Below, in pieces: positions 6,130 through 12,671 of a stretch of DNA of 12,684 nucleotides. The notes beneath the pieces were generated by a model. The model was not told the origin of the DNA and made no database searches. It was given only the letters and a program-made list of their open reading frames with translations. Numbering within the stretch: position 1 is the first letter of the stretch; each line of letters begins with the position of its first letter. The translations under genes were made by a program, and so were the position numbers. The stretch comes from Clostridium sp. UBA1056 (GTDB taxonomy: Bacteria; Bacillota; Clostridia; Clostridiales; Clostridiaceae), in assembly GCA_002316385.1 (NCBI GenBank), contig DCDL01000022.1, forward strand, positions 67,468 to 80,151. Reading direction: 5' to 3'.

Positions 6130-6407
6130 TTATAAACATAATCTGTTCTGTTCACCTATTATACGTCTTATACTCTGCTCTGATAAGTAATAATTAGTGA
6201 TAACTTTCTGACAGTCACACCCTCATTATACTTTTGAAAAATTTCATTATTTCTATCTTTTAACACATCTTTTATACCACTTTTTTCTCCCCAAGCTTTC
6301 TGCTTACCATCTTTTCTTGGTATATAAAGAAATTCTCCATCAACATATTCTTGTATGACTTTTATCATATCCTCTGGTAACACATTATTTGCATTAATAT
6401 ATTTCAA
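6130..6407 (-). pseudogene. CD3324-family small HTH protein, frameshifted
   Basis: The N-terminal 70 codons (MKYINANNVLPEDMIKVIQE, then GEFLYIPRKDG and a lysine/tryptophan turn) match the short clostridial proteins known as CD3324-like, which carry a Mor-like helix-turn-helix at the C-terminus and are normally ~85-95 residues. After the serine codon at 6200-6198 the open frame runs into LIITYQSRV and stops at 6168. Moving one frame at 6196-6197 restores NYYLSEQSIRRIIGEQNRL and a stop at 6130-6132. That is a typical recognition-helix region and gives a ~92-residue protein. One base has therefore been lost, or there is a sequencing error. GGAGGG lies ~14 bases before the ATG, farther than usual. 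The role of the family is not established; DNA binding is inferred from the HTH. Confidence 0.75.
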
Positions 6408-6524
6408 ATTCTTGCCCTCCTCTATTTTAATAGATTTGATGCAAAAACTACCCTAAAACTCATTTAATGTGTTACAAGAACCTAAGTTGTTTAACATTTA
6501 TTTATATGCAATTCATTAAATTAG

Positions 6525-6574
6525 GCTCCTGACAAAGCATTGCTGTTTTGTTTCATTGTAGTCTTTGCAGGAGC
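6525..6574 (-). terminator. Probable terminator of the serine hydrolase gene
   Basis: GCTCCTG-A-CAAAG (6525-6537) pairs with CTTTG-CAGGAGC (6563-6574): 12 bp with one bulged A and a ~25-base loop. It lies 67 bp beyond the stop of the minus-strand hydrolase and is followed on that strand by CTAATTTAATG, a weak T tail. The rest of 6408-6640 shows no coding sequence on either strand. Confidence 0.45.
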
Positions 6575-6640
6575 AAGTTATGAAACTTCTAAAAATCTTA
6601 TTGACTTCCATTAAACCACACCTTTCTTATTTTAAGTTAC

Positions 6641-7669
6641 TTACTTATTTAGGCATTCCATAACTTTGTCACCAAACTCCCTCAAATAATATAAATAACC
6701 TTCAGTTCCACTAAAATTATATTGTTTGTTATACATACGTGCTATAACTAGTTCATGAGATGGTATTACAAGTAGCAAAGCACCTCTCACTCCTACAATT
6801 TGATATGATCCAACAGGTACTGAAGCACCTATTTCAGTATATTTTGCAGGCAAACTCTTTGTAAACCAAAGGAATCCATTTTGAGGAAAATCCTTATTTT
6901 CCATTTCTGGGCTTTGTACTGATGATGCCATTTTAAAAACTTCCTTAGGGGCTACTTGCTTTCCCTCAATCATTCCTTGTTTCAAGTGAAGATATCCCCA
7001 ATAAGCAAATTCTCTTGCTGAAACAAACATATTATGTAAGTCGCCATTTGCTGTTGGTTCAAGATAACTCTTAGATTCTTTATTCTTGTCCACTATTGAA
7101 TAAACTAACTGTTCACTCCAATCAGTTTTCCACGCTGTCTCCTTTAAGCCTAAAGGACAACATATACATTCATTAATAATTTGTGAAACGGTTTTCTTAG
7201 TTGTCCTCCTAACAATTTCACAAAGCATTAATATATTCTCTCCTCGATAAGCCCAATTTGTTCCGCATGAAAATTCTCTAAAAAGATAGCCCTTCTCATT
7301 TCGCTCTATTCCATGAGTATGAGTGAGCAAATGGCGTATCGTAGTTTTTTCCATCACTTTTGAGTCAAGTTCAGGTATATAATTTATAACCAAGTCATCT
7401 ATAGAAGAAATTTTTCCTTGATATACCGCAAGAGCAACTGCAAATCCAATATAACTCTTTCGTGCAGATGCAATGTTAAATTGTGAATCTACTTGAATAG
7501 GCCTAGCAGTTCTATCATGAGAATGAAATCCGCTATAATATTCTGTAATAATTCTATCTTTATGTATAACAACTAACGCAGTTGCAGATCCACCGTTTAA
7601 ATCATTTATTTTTTGTGTGTATTCAACGAGTGTAGAAAACTGACTTGTTATATCTTTATGTATATTCAA
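6641..7669 (-). CDS. Beta-lactamase-fold serine hydrolase (class C / EstB-type)
   Basis: This 342-residue protein belongs to the beta-lactamase-related serine hydrolases (COG1680-type). The nucleophile motif S-x-x-K is SARK, S68 to K71, within FNIASARKSYIGFAVAL. Other family landmarks are the LLTHTHGIE segment (114-122) and WAYRGENILML (139-149), the position of the Tyr-x-Asn motif with Y141. The usual third motif (KTG or HTG) is replaced by a VRG-type sequence in IVGVRGALLLVIP. No signal peptide or membrane segment is seen, so it should be cytoplasmic. That fits an esterase or peptidase role more than antibiotic resistance; substrate unknown. The start is a TTG at 7669 with GAGGA 6 bases upstream. 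The 113-bp gap to the next gene carries only a weak 8-bp inverted repeat (7714-7721 with 7752-7759). Confidence 0.85.
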   Translation of the reverse strand: MNIHKDITSQFSTLVEYTQKINDLNGGSATALVVIHKDRIITEYYSGFHSHDRTARPIQVDSQFNIASARKSYIGFAVALAVYQGKISSIDDLVINYIPELDSKVMEKTTIRHLLTHTHGIERNEKGYLFREFSCGTNWAYRGENILMLCEIVRRTTKKTVSQIINECICCPLGLKETAWKTDWSEQLVYSIVDKNKESKSYLEPTANGDLHNMFVSAREFAYWGYLHLKQGMIEGKQVAPKEVFKMASSVQSPEMENKDFPQNGFLWFTKSLPAKYTEIGASVPVGSYQIVGVRGALLLVIPSHELVIARMYNKQYNFSGTEGYLYYLREFGDKVMECLNK

Positions 7670-7782
7670 CTAAATTCCTCATTTCTATAAAAATAATTAA
7701 AAGCTTGAATTAAATAAATTCTAATCAGATATTACATTTCTATTATAAATGGAATTTATGGTTGAGATAAATCAAATTTTAT

Positions 7783-8223
7783 CTATAACCTCTGAATATA
7801 TATTTTTTCTTCGTCTCCCCAAGGAGCCAATTTTTTATCAATTACATAAAAACCATATTTTTCATATAGATTTATATAGTCACTTACTAAATATGTTTTC
7901 TCAAATCCCAAGCCTTTAAGATATTTCATAGCATTTTGGATAAGTTTTTGACTTAGCCTATGACCTCTATACGCCTCTCCTACAAACATAAAGCCAATAT
8001 AAGGCGTATATTCTACATTAGGAATACAATCTGTTTTTGAAATAGTACAATAACCTGCAATTTCACCATTTTCAATTGCAATAAGCACTCTTTCCCATTC
8101 TGTAAACATTTCTTTTTTCATTAATAGGGACAAGTTTTTTCCAGCACTCCAAGAACAATTCTCAGCATAACTTATAACCTTTTCCCATTCACTATCAAGT
8201 GATGTAATCGCTTTAATTTCCAC
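7783..8223 (-). CDS. GNAT-family N-acetyltransferase
   Basis: This 146-residue protein is a full-length single GNAT domain. Beta 4 and motif A read IGFMFVGEAYRGHRLSQKLI (76-95), where YRGHRLS supplies the R-x-x-G-x-x acetyl-CoA contact. YLVSDYINLYEKYGFYVI (111-128) is the motif B region with the LYEKYGF signature. Such proteins acetylate amino groups of small molecules or protein N-termini; the substrate cannot be told here. The start is GTG at 8223 with a perfect GGAGGT 5 bases before it. It reads in the same direction as the serine hydrolase but with 113 bp between them and no sign of coupling. The 149 bp upstream contain no rest of the sensor kinase and no convincing gene. Confidence 0.87.
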   Translation of the reverse strand: MEIKAITSLDSEWEKVISYAENCSWSAGKNLSLLMKKEMFTEWERVLIAIENGEIAGYCTISKTDCIPNVEYTPYIGFMFVGEAYRGHRLSQKLIQNAMKYLKGLGFEKTYLVSDYINLYEKYGFYVIDKKLAPWGDEEKIYIQRL

Positions 8224-8372
8224 TTGTTACCTCCATAATTTGCGAAGGATTATTTGATTTTTTCCCTTCTATGATTTGTTACATCTAAATATATTTTTTT
8301 CATCATACATCACCGTTTCTTCAATTATTTATCAAAATGCTTTTAGCATAATAATCAACTACAAATTCCTAT

Positions 8373-8723
8373 TCATCCATTCTTATGATGAGAATAGGAT
8401 TGGCAAGTAATATCTATATCAAGATTATCTTTTGAAACATGTTCTATAGTGTCTGTAATATCTTCAAGATAATGCTCTTTTTCTCTTGTAATTATAAGGA
8501 AGAATATAATAATAAGAGCAATAAATAATGTAAAAAGTAATATGATAAAAGTGATAATATTTTCATGAAAAAAATTTGCAAAGGTTTTATTACTTGAAGC
8601 CACTAAAAATGAAATACCCAGAAATAAAATACCTAGAAAGAAAATACACAGACAAGACAACAAAATACTTATGAAGAATGAAAGTATAGATTTAAAACTT
8701 GTTGTATTGAATTTATTTTTCAA
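8373..8723 (-). pseudogene. Truncated VanS-type sensor histidine kinase
   Basis: About 116 residues remain from a TTG start at 8723 (GGAGG 8 bases upstream). They comprise a short cytoplasmic head, a strong hydrophobic segment (SILSFFISILLSCLCIFFLG onward), an extracytoplasmic stretch (SSNKTFANFFHENI), a second transmembrane helix (ITFIILLFTLFIALIIIFFL) and the start of a HAMP domain (EDITDTIEHVSKDNLDIDI). The frame then ends in an unrelated tail and TGA. The dimerisation/phosphoacceptor histidine domain and the ATPase domain are missing, and nothing resembling them follows, so it cannot phosphorylate. The start overlaps the regulator gene stop by 11 bases, the usual coupling in VanRS-like pairs. 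A separate role for the remaining membrane stub is possible but unsupported. Confidence 0.75.
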
Positions 8724-9243
8724 TTTTATATCCTCCCCCCCAAACCATTTCAATGAATTTTGGATTTTTAGGGCCTTCTTCGATTTTTTCTCTCAATCTC
8801 CACATATGTACCATTACTGTATTATTAGACTCAAAATGTTTTTCGTCTTTCTGGGCCTTTAAGGTTTCATTAAAATAGAAAGATCGACGTAATTGAGATT
8901 TAACTCTTGTAATTAATTCCATTGGATTAAAAGGTTTTGTCATGTAATCATAAGCACCAATACTTAAGTCAAGTATTTTATCCATGCCCTGTACTTTAGT
9001 ACTTGTCCGAATTATCGGAATACTTAAGGCATTTCTAATTTTTCTATAAATCTTCATGCCATCAATTTCCAGCATCATAATATCAAGTAATATTAAATGA
9101 ATCCTATGATTTTTAATCAAGTTAATTCCATCAGCTCCATTAAGAGCCTTAAAAACATTATACCATTCATTCTTTAGATACATTTCCATCAATTCAACAG
9201 TCTCTCGTTGGTCATCTATGATAAGTATATTGTAGTTATTCAT
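8713..9243 (-). pseudogene. VanR/OmpR-type response regulator with internal deletion
   Basis: Residues 1-120 form a receiver domain: IIDDQ acidic pair (9-12), phosphoacceptor D54 in ILLDIMM, S81 at the switch position and K103 in MTKPFNP. The C-terminus (about 139-176: NNTVMVHMWRLREKIE, a basic stretch, then VWGGGYKIEK) is the recognition helix and wing of an OmpR-type DNA-binding domain. About 55 residues that should lie between, the N-terminal sheet and first helices of that domain, are absent, leaving 176 residues against the usual ~230. Non-conservative changes (GAYDY for GADDY, tryptophan in the recognition helix) also suggest decay. The reading frame is still open, so a shortened protein may be made. 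GGAGAA precedes the ATG by about 9 bases. It is followed by the truncated kinase. Confidence 0.75.
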
Positions 9244-9280
9244 AGAATAAATTCTCCATTCATGCTAATTTATAGATACA

Positions 9281-9289
9281 ATTATATCA
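9281..9289 (-). promoter_or_regulatory. Extended -10 promoter of the response-regulator gene
   Basis: On the minus strand TGATATAAT (9289-9281) is an extended -10 element; no good -35 is present. Transcription would start about 30 bases ahead of the ATG at 9243. Confidence 0.45.
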
Positions 9290-9410
9290 CAAATACCAAC
9301 GTGATAGCTATTTATAACATAATTTGTATATTGTTACCATTATAGCTTTTGGGTTTATTTATCTGTGTTTTTCTAAGTATAAAGACTACTAAGTTTTTTC
9401 CAATCTAAAT

Positions 9411-9458
9411 AAAATGGCTGCACATAATGATAGCTAAGTCATCATGTACAGCCATTTT
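9411..9458 (-). terminator. Strong terminator of the merR-type gene
   Basis: Twenty bases at 9411-9430 pair with 9439-9458 around an 8-base loop. On the minus strand the only two non-Watson-Crick positions become G-U pairs, so the full 20-bp stem forms in the transcript of the gene ending at 9469. CATTTTATTT forms the T-rich tail. Confidence 0.75.
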
Positions 9459-9468
9459 TATAAGCCCA

Positions 9469-10278
9469 TTATTTTTTTACTGGTATCTGTATTTCACTCA
9501 AATAATCCTCTGTATTCCTTTCATTCCAAGGTCCTTTTATAGCAACTTGGCGTGGATTTCCAACTATACTATATCCATTTTTCTCAATCCAATTTCCTAA
9601 AAAATTATATGCTGGCGCTAAATTAGAATAATCTCCTGGAACTAATATACTAGCAGCCTGCTCCACTACTTCAGTTTCCTTAAATATAAACTCATTTTCA
9701 TTCTCCATAAGTTTGTCAACACCCATTACTACCTCTACATCAACTTCACCTTCTTTATGGCCCTCATCGTGATAAGTAGCATAGGCAATGGTGTTGCAAG
9801 GAACGTTTTTTGATATAGTGTATTTGCCAAGCCTTTCCCAAAGCATGCCTTCTGCATTATAGGATGGTATAGAATCTCTCAAAGAAATAACCTTGTAACT
9901 AGGTATTGATTTTAATGTAACATTGTAACTCATATTAACCCTCTCCTTTTTCATATCCTTAATGGCGGAGTTGATTTTTTCAAGTCTTATTTCCTCAGCT
10001 CTTATATTATTCTTAATTTCTTCACTTTTGACTTTTAAAATATCTTCTAGCTTTTCATCAGACTTTTCCTTCATAAATATTGCTATATCAGCTACGTTAA
10101 AGCTCATATCTCTCAATGATACTATTAGGTTAATATCTGAAATCTGTTTTGCTGAATAATATCTATAGCCTGTGAAGTCATCAATTTTAGCAGGCTTAAA
10201 AAGCCCAACTTCATCATAATATCTAAGCATACGTACGGATACCCTAGTCAACTTAGAGAAATCTCCAATCTTGAACAT
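9469..10278 (-). CDS. MerR-family regulator with BmrR/GyrI-like effector domain
   Basis: This 269-residue protein starts with the MerR helix-turn-helix (MFKIGDFSKLTRVSVRMLRY, GLFKPAKID, and GYRYYS at 37-42). A coiled-coil dimerisation helix follows at about 75-112, rich in K and E, and then a GyrI/BmrR-like ligand-binding domain (~118-269). That domain shows SYNVTLKSIPSYKVISLRD at its start and VEVVMGVDKL and GPWNERNTEDYLSEIQIPV near its end. There is no cysteine cluster, so a metal sensor is unlikely. Relatives bind lipophilic or cationic drugs and twist the spacer of their promoter. AGGAG lies about 8 bases before the ATG. No efflux pump or other obvious target is next to it, and its own promoter has the 19-bp spacer expected for autoregulation. 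Confidence 0.9.
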   Translation of the reverse strand: MFKIGDFSKLTRVSVRMLRYYDEVGLFKPAKIDDFTGYRYYSAKQISDINLIVSLRDMSFNVADIAIFMKEKSDEKLEDILKVKSEEIKNNIRAEEIRLEKINSAIKDMKKERVNMSYNVTLKSIPSYKVISLRDSIPSYNAEGMLWERLGKYTISKNVPCNTIAYATYHDEGHKEGEVDVEVVMGVDKLMENENEFIFKETEVVEQAASILVPGDYSNLAPAYNFLGNWIEKNGYSIVGNPRQVAIKGPWNERNTEDYLSEIQIPVKK

Positions 10279-10321
10279 AAAATCAACTCCTATAAATTAC
10301 TGCCATTCGAATGACATCTTT

Positions 10322-10352
10322 AGAATAATGCCTAACACCATGTGAGAGTCAA
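10322..10352 (-). promoter_or_regulatory. MerR-type autoregulated promoter and operator
   Basis: On the minus strand TTGACT (10352-10347) and TATTCT (10327-10322) are separated by 19 bp, the over-long spacer that MerR proteins remodel. Within it CTCACA-TGG-TGTTAG (10346-10332) is an imperfect dyad, five of six arm positions symmetric. A separate 10-bp palindrome CATTCGAATG (10304-10313) lies in the expected 5' untranslated leader. The rest of 10353-10505 shows no gene. Confidence 0.7.
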
Positions 10353-10505
10353 TATTAAATTTACATTTATAGTATATACCACCAATTAATACGTTTCAAT
10401 CTGTGTTTATTTCTGTAATAACCCTAATCTACTATATTTTAATAGCAAACAAAATAGAAGAAGGATAACCACCATTATCTGAGGATTTTCCTTTATTATT
10501 ATTTA

Positions 10506-11051
10506 TCAAATATTTCTGCCTATATTTTCTGCACGAACAAGATAGTCAGTAGATAATATATCTCCTTTATTGAGTACTCCTGGAACAACTAACTGACCTC
10601 TATCTGTCCATTTTTGATAAGAGCAAATCAGCTTATATGTGGTAATAATACCTTCAAAGGCAGATTCATTATTTTCTTCTCCACAAACCAGAAGCATACT
10701 CTCTTTTATATTTAGTTTCTTTTCTCCAATTATAAATGAATACATTTTATCAATTGCTGCCTTAAGTTGAGACGAAAACGAATACCAATACAGCGGTGTT
10801 GCGAAAACAATCACATCTGCTTTTTCTATAAGGGGAACAATATTATTAAAGTCATCATCGAAAGAGCAAGGTGTTCCTTTACTGTAGCAAGTATTGCAAG
10901 CTATACATCCCTTGATATTTTTTCTACCAACATCACATTTAACTACTTCATGTCCTGCTTTAGTTGCTCCTTTTATAAACGCATCAGCTAATAAATCACT
11001 ATTGCCTCCAACTCTCGGGCTACCATTTAATACTAAAATATTTTTTTTCAT
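10506..11051 (-). CDS. Flavodoxin-fold NAD(P)H-dependent FMN oxidoreductase
   Basis: This 181-residue cytoplasmic protein has the flavin-phosphate loop LNGSPRVGGNSD (8-19), followed by a cysteine cluster CIACNTCYSKGTPC with C49, C52, C55 and C62, and ATPLYWYSFSSQLKAAIDK (84-102), the usual FMN-contact loop and helix of NADPH-dependent FMN reductases and iron-sulfur flavoproteins. The cysteines could hold a [4Fe-4S] cluster, as in archaeal Isf-type proteins, but in many firmicute homologues the spacing is only partly conserved, so this is uncertain. It is divergent from an HxlR regulator, a pairing seen with quinone, nitro- or azo-reductases such as those under YodB control. AAAGGA precedes the ATG by about 10 bases. 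Confidence 0.88.
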   Translation of the reverse strand: MKKNILVLNGSPRVGGNSDLLADAFIKGATKAGHEVVKCDVGRKNIKGCIACNTCYSKGTPCSFDDDFNNIVPLIEKADVIVFATPLYWYSFSSQLKAAIDKMYSFIIGEKKLNIKESMLLVCGEENNESAFEGIITTYKLICSYQKWTDRGQLVVPGVLNKGDILSTDYLVRAENIGRNI

Positions 11052-11067
11052 AGTTTATTCATCCTTT

Positions 11068-11098
11068 CTTAAATTGATATTGTTGACAACAATTTAAG
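11068..11098. promoter_or_regulatory. Nested palindrome, probable HxlR operator
   Basis: ATTGTTG-A-CAACAAT (11079-11093) is a perfect 7-bp-arm dyad. CTTAAATTG (11068-11076) and CAATTTAAG (11090-11098) form a further 9-bp inverted pair partly overlapping it. It covers the -35 of the hxlR promoter and lies ahead of the divergent reductase gene, the expected site for control of both. Confidence 0.6.
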
Positions 11099-11111
11099 CA
11101 TAATTTATAAT
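11083..11111 (+). promoter_or_regulatory. Consensus promoter of the hxlR-type gene
   Basis: TTGACA (11083-11088), a 17-bp spacer and TATAAT (11106-11111) match the vegetative sigma consensus at all 12 positions. The -35 lies inside the palindrome, so repressor binding would occlude it. Confidence 0.75.
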
Positions 11112-11169
11112 ACAATATCAGTAAAGTACGCACATTTAGGTTATATACTAACCAGAAGGGAAGTGTAAA

Positions 11170-11511
11170 ATGTCTATAGATAGCTGCAGTGAAACTGGTA
11201 TAAATGTAATCGATACTGATTTTGGATATACATTATCACTTATAAATGGTAAATATAAAATGATTATCATGTATTGGCTTGCTGAATATAAGTCAGTTAT
11301 GAGATTTAATGAGCTTCAACATTCTATTGGCACAATCTCATTTAAAACCTTAAGTAAAACACTTAAAGAAATGGAAGATGACCAATTAATAATACGCAAA
11401 GAATATCCTCAAATTCCACCAAAAGTTGAATATAGCTTGTCAGAGCGTGGAAAATCACTCATACCTATTTTAGATATGATGTGTTCTTGGGGTGGGAAAA
11501 ATCGCTTATAG
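11170..11511 (+). CDS. HxlR-family transcriptional regulator
   Basis: This 113-residue winged-helix protein has normal HxlR length. Seen are NGKYKMIIMYWLAE (26-39), RFNELQHSIGTISFKTLSKT (45-64) as the helix-turn-helix, and the wing IIRKEYPQIPPKVEYSLSERGKSLIPIL, a family hallmark. Cysteine C6 occupies the position of the redox- and quinone-sensing C6 of YodB-type members; a second cysteine is C105. It probably represses itself and the divergent flavin reductase and is released by electrophiles or oxidants (inference). AAGGGA sits about 8 bases before the ATG. A hairpin overlaps its stop codon, and the frame continues in phase into an IS remnant 14 codons further on. Confidence 0.9.
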   Translation: MSIDSCSETGINVIDTDFGYTLSLINGKYKMIIMYWLAEYKSVMRFNELQHSIGTISFKTLSKTLKEMEDDQLIIRKEYPQIPPKVEYSLSERGKSLIPILDMMCSWGGKNRL

Positions 11512-11546
11512 CCTATTAGAGTATTTTATTTCCTGCTCTATAGGCT
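11510..11546 (+). terminator. Hairpin after hxlR
   Basis: AGCCTAT-T-AGAG (11510-11521) pairs with CTCTATAGGCT (11536-11546), 11 bp with one bulged T. The stem begins in the hxlR stop codon. No clear T run follows, so termination is likely but not certain. Confidence 0.5.
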
Positions 11547-11547
11547 T

Positions 11548-11975
11548 GATGTATATATGTTGTCTCAACAGTTAGATGATATAATATCCAAGCTAATTGA
11601 AACATTAATGCAGAATAATAGTAATTTATTGCATCCACAAGCATTTATTCGCTCAGATCAAGGGGTTCATTATACTAGTCCTCGTTTTCAAAAACTTCTG
11701 AAGAAATATAAATTAGGTCAATCCATGTCAAGACATAGCAACTGTTGGGATAATGTTCCGCAGGAGTCTTTCTTTGATCATATGAAAGATTAAATTGACT
11801 ATAAAGGTTGCGATACATTTGAAGAATTACAACCTATGATAAATAAATATATGTATTACTATAATAATTTCAGATGTCAGTGGAATTTGAAAAAGCTGAC
11901 TCCTATCCAATATAGAAATCAGCTTTTAGCTACATAGTCTTTTTCAAAATGTCCTTGACATATGGACTATTTTAA
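11548..11975 (+). mobile_element. IS3-family element remnant
   Basis: The transposase fragment plus its downstream tail (TTTTTCAAAATGTCCTTGAC, then a TATGGACTA segment) looks like the right end of an IS150-like element. The left end is absent near hxlR. The right boundary is a guess, since no second terminal repeat or target duplication is visible for comparison. Confidence 0.5.
11554..11937 (+). pseudogene. IS3-family transposase (OrfB) C-terminal fragment
   Basis: About 127 codons of an IS3/IS150-type integrase core remain. RSDQGVHYTSPRFQKLLKKY supplies the second catalytic aspartate (SDQG) and SNCWDNVPQESFFDHMKD the catalytic glutamate (ESFF). Then come IDYKGCDTFEELQPMI, YMYYYNNFRCQWNLKKLTP and QYRNQLLAT. 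A TAA at 11791-11793 replaces the glutamate codon of the usual KDEI, splitting the frame. The first catalytic aspartate, the N-terminal half and all of OrfA are missing, so it cannot transpose. The fragment begins in the same frame as hxlR. Confidence 0.85.
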
Positions 11976-12020
11976 AATGAAGTTATTTTATATTTATATA
12001 ATAGTAGCTATAAGTCTTTT

Positions 12021-12608
12021 CTAGATATTATAGGTCTCCATTTCATTATTAACATATTCCTCGCATGAACGCATAGCTAAAATTGTTTCTTCAAATAACT
12101 TAGCTAATTCCCATTGGAGCATATCTGCTCCTTGCCTAATTACATCTCGTGAACATCCCGCTGCAAACTTCTTATCCTTAAATTTTTTCTTAAGACTCGA
12201 AAGCTCCATATCCATAACACTTTTAGATGGACGCATTCGTGCTGCTGCTCCAATCAGTCCTGTAAGTTCATCTACGGCAAACAATACTTTTTCCATGTCA
12301 TGCTCCGGCTTAGGTTGATCTCCTACGCAAAGACCATATCCATGGCTAGCTGCAGCCCTTATTAATCTTTCATCAATTCCTCTTGCTCTCATAATTTCTT
12401 GAGTTTTAGTACAGTGCTCTTCTGGGTACATTTCAAAATCTAAATCATGAAGTAATCCAACCATAGCCCAAAACTCAGCCTCGTCTTCATATCCAAGTTT
12501 TTCTGCAAAATACTTCATCGTTCCTTCAACTGTCAAGGCATGTTGTATATGAAATGCCTCTTTATTATATTCATTAAGCAAATTCAATGCTTCTTGTCTT
12601 GTTATCAT
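12021..12608 (-). CDS. HD-domain hydrolase
   Basis: This 195-residue cytoplasmic protein has an HD metal-dependent phosphohydrolase core. H23 is in FHIQHALTVEGTM, H54-D55 in VGLLHDLDFEMYPEEH, H89 in ASHGYG and D113 in AVDELTGLI, which together give the H...HD...D metal-binding set. Close relatives are widespread single-domain HD or HDIG proteins in clostridia, mostly without a known substrate; a nucleotide or phosphoester is likely from the fold. The start is supported by AGGAGG about 9 bases before the ATG. It stands alone at the right edge, unrelated to the IS remnant. The stretch 11976-12020 shows no clear terminator. Confidence 0.88.
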   Translation of the reverse strand: MITRQEALNLLNEYNKEAFHIQHALTVEGTMKYFAEKLGYEDEAEFWAMVGLLHDLDFEMYPEEHCTKTQEIMRARGIDERLIRAAASHGYGLCVGDQPKPEHDMEKVLFAVDELTGLIGAAARMRPSKSVMDMELSSLKKKFKDKKFAAGCSRDVIRQGADMLQWELAKLFEETILAMRSCEEYVNNEMETYNI

Positions 12609-12630
12609 AATAATACCCTCCTTTAAGAAT

Positions 12631-12671
12631 TAAACCATATAATATTAGAATAATTTTTTAGTTAAGGCATC
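12631..12671 (-). promoter_or_regulatory. Possible promoter of the HD-domain gene
   Basis: On the minus strand a TTAACT hexamer is followed, after about 18 bp, by TATATG, ahead of the AGGAGG site. Both hexamers are imperfect and the region is very AT-rich, so this is tentative. Confidence 0.3.

Noticed and set aside
6641..7669. Calling the serine hydrolase a beta-lactamase resistance gene
   Set aside because: No signal peptide, and the KTG/HTG motif is not conserved; an esterase or peptidase-like role is more likely.
8250..8306. 18-residue minus-strand peptide MMKKIYLDVTNHRREKIK, whose start resembles PIN-domain toxins (KIYLDV)
   Set aside because: Too short, no strong Shine-Dalgarno and no continuation in any frame; similarity of six residues is likely chance.
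8671..8862. 63-codon plus-strand open frame over the two-component genes
   Set aside because: Antisense shadow of the regulator and kinase frames; composition is that of reversed coding sequence.
9962..10159. 65-codon plus-strand frame rich in S, L and I
   Set aside because: Antisense shadow of the K/E-rich coiled coil of the MerR protein, which reads as a false hydrophobic peptide.
10767..11097. Two overlapping plus-strand frames opposite the flavin reductase
   Set aside because: Both are antisense to a well-supported gene and lack a ribosome binding site.
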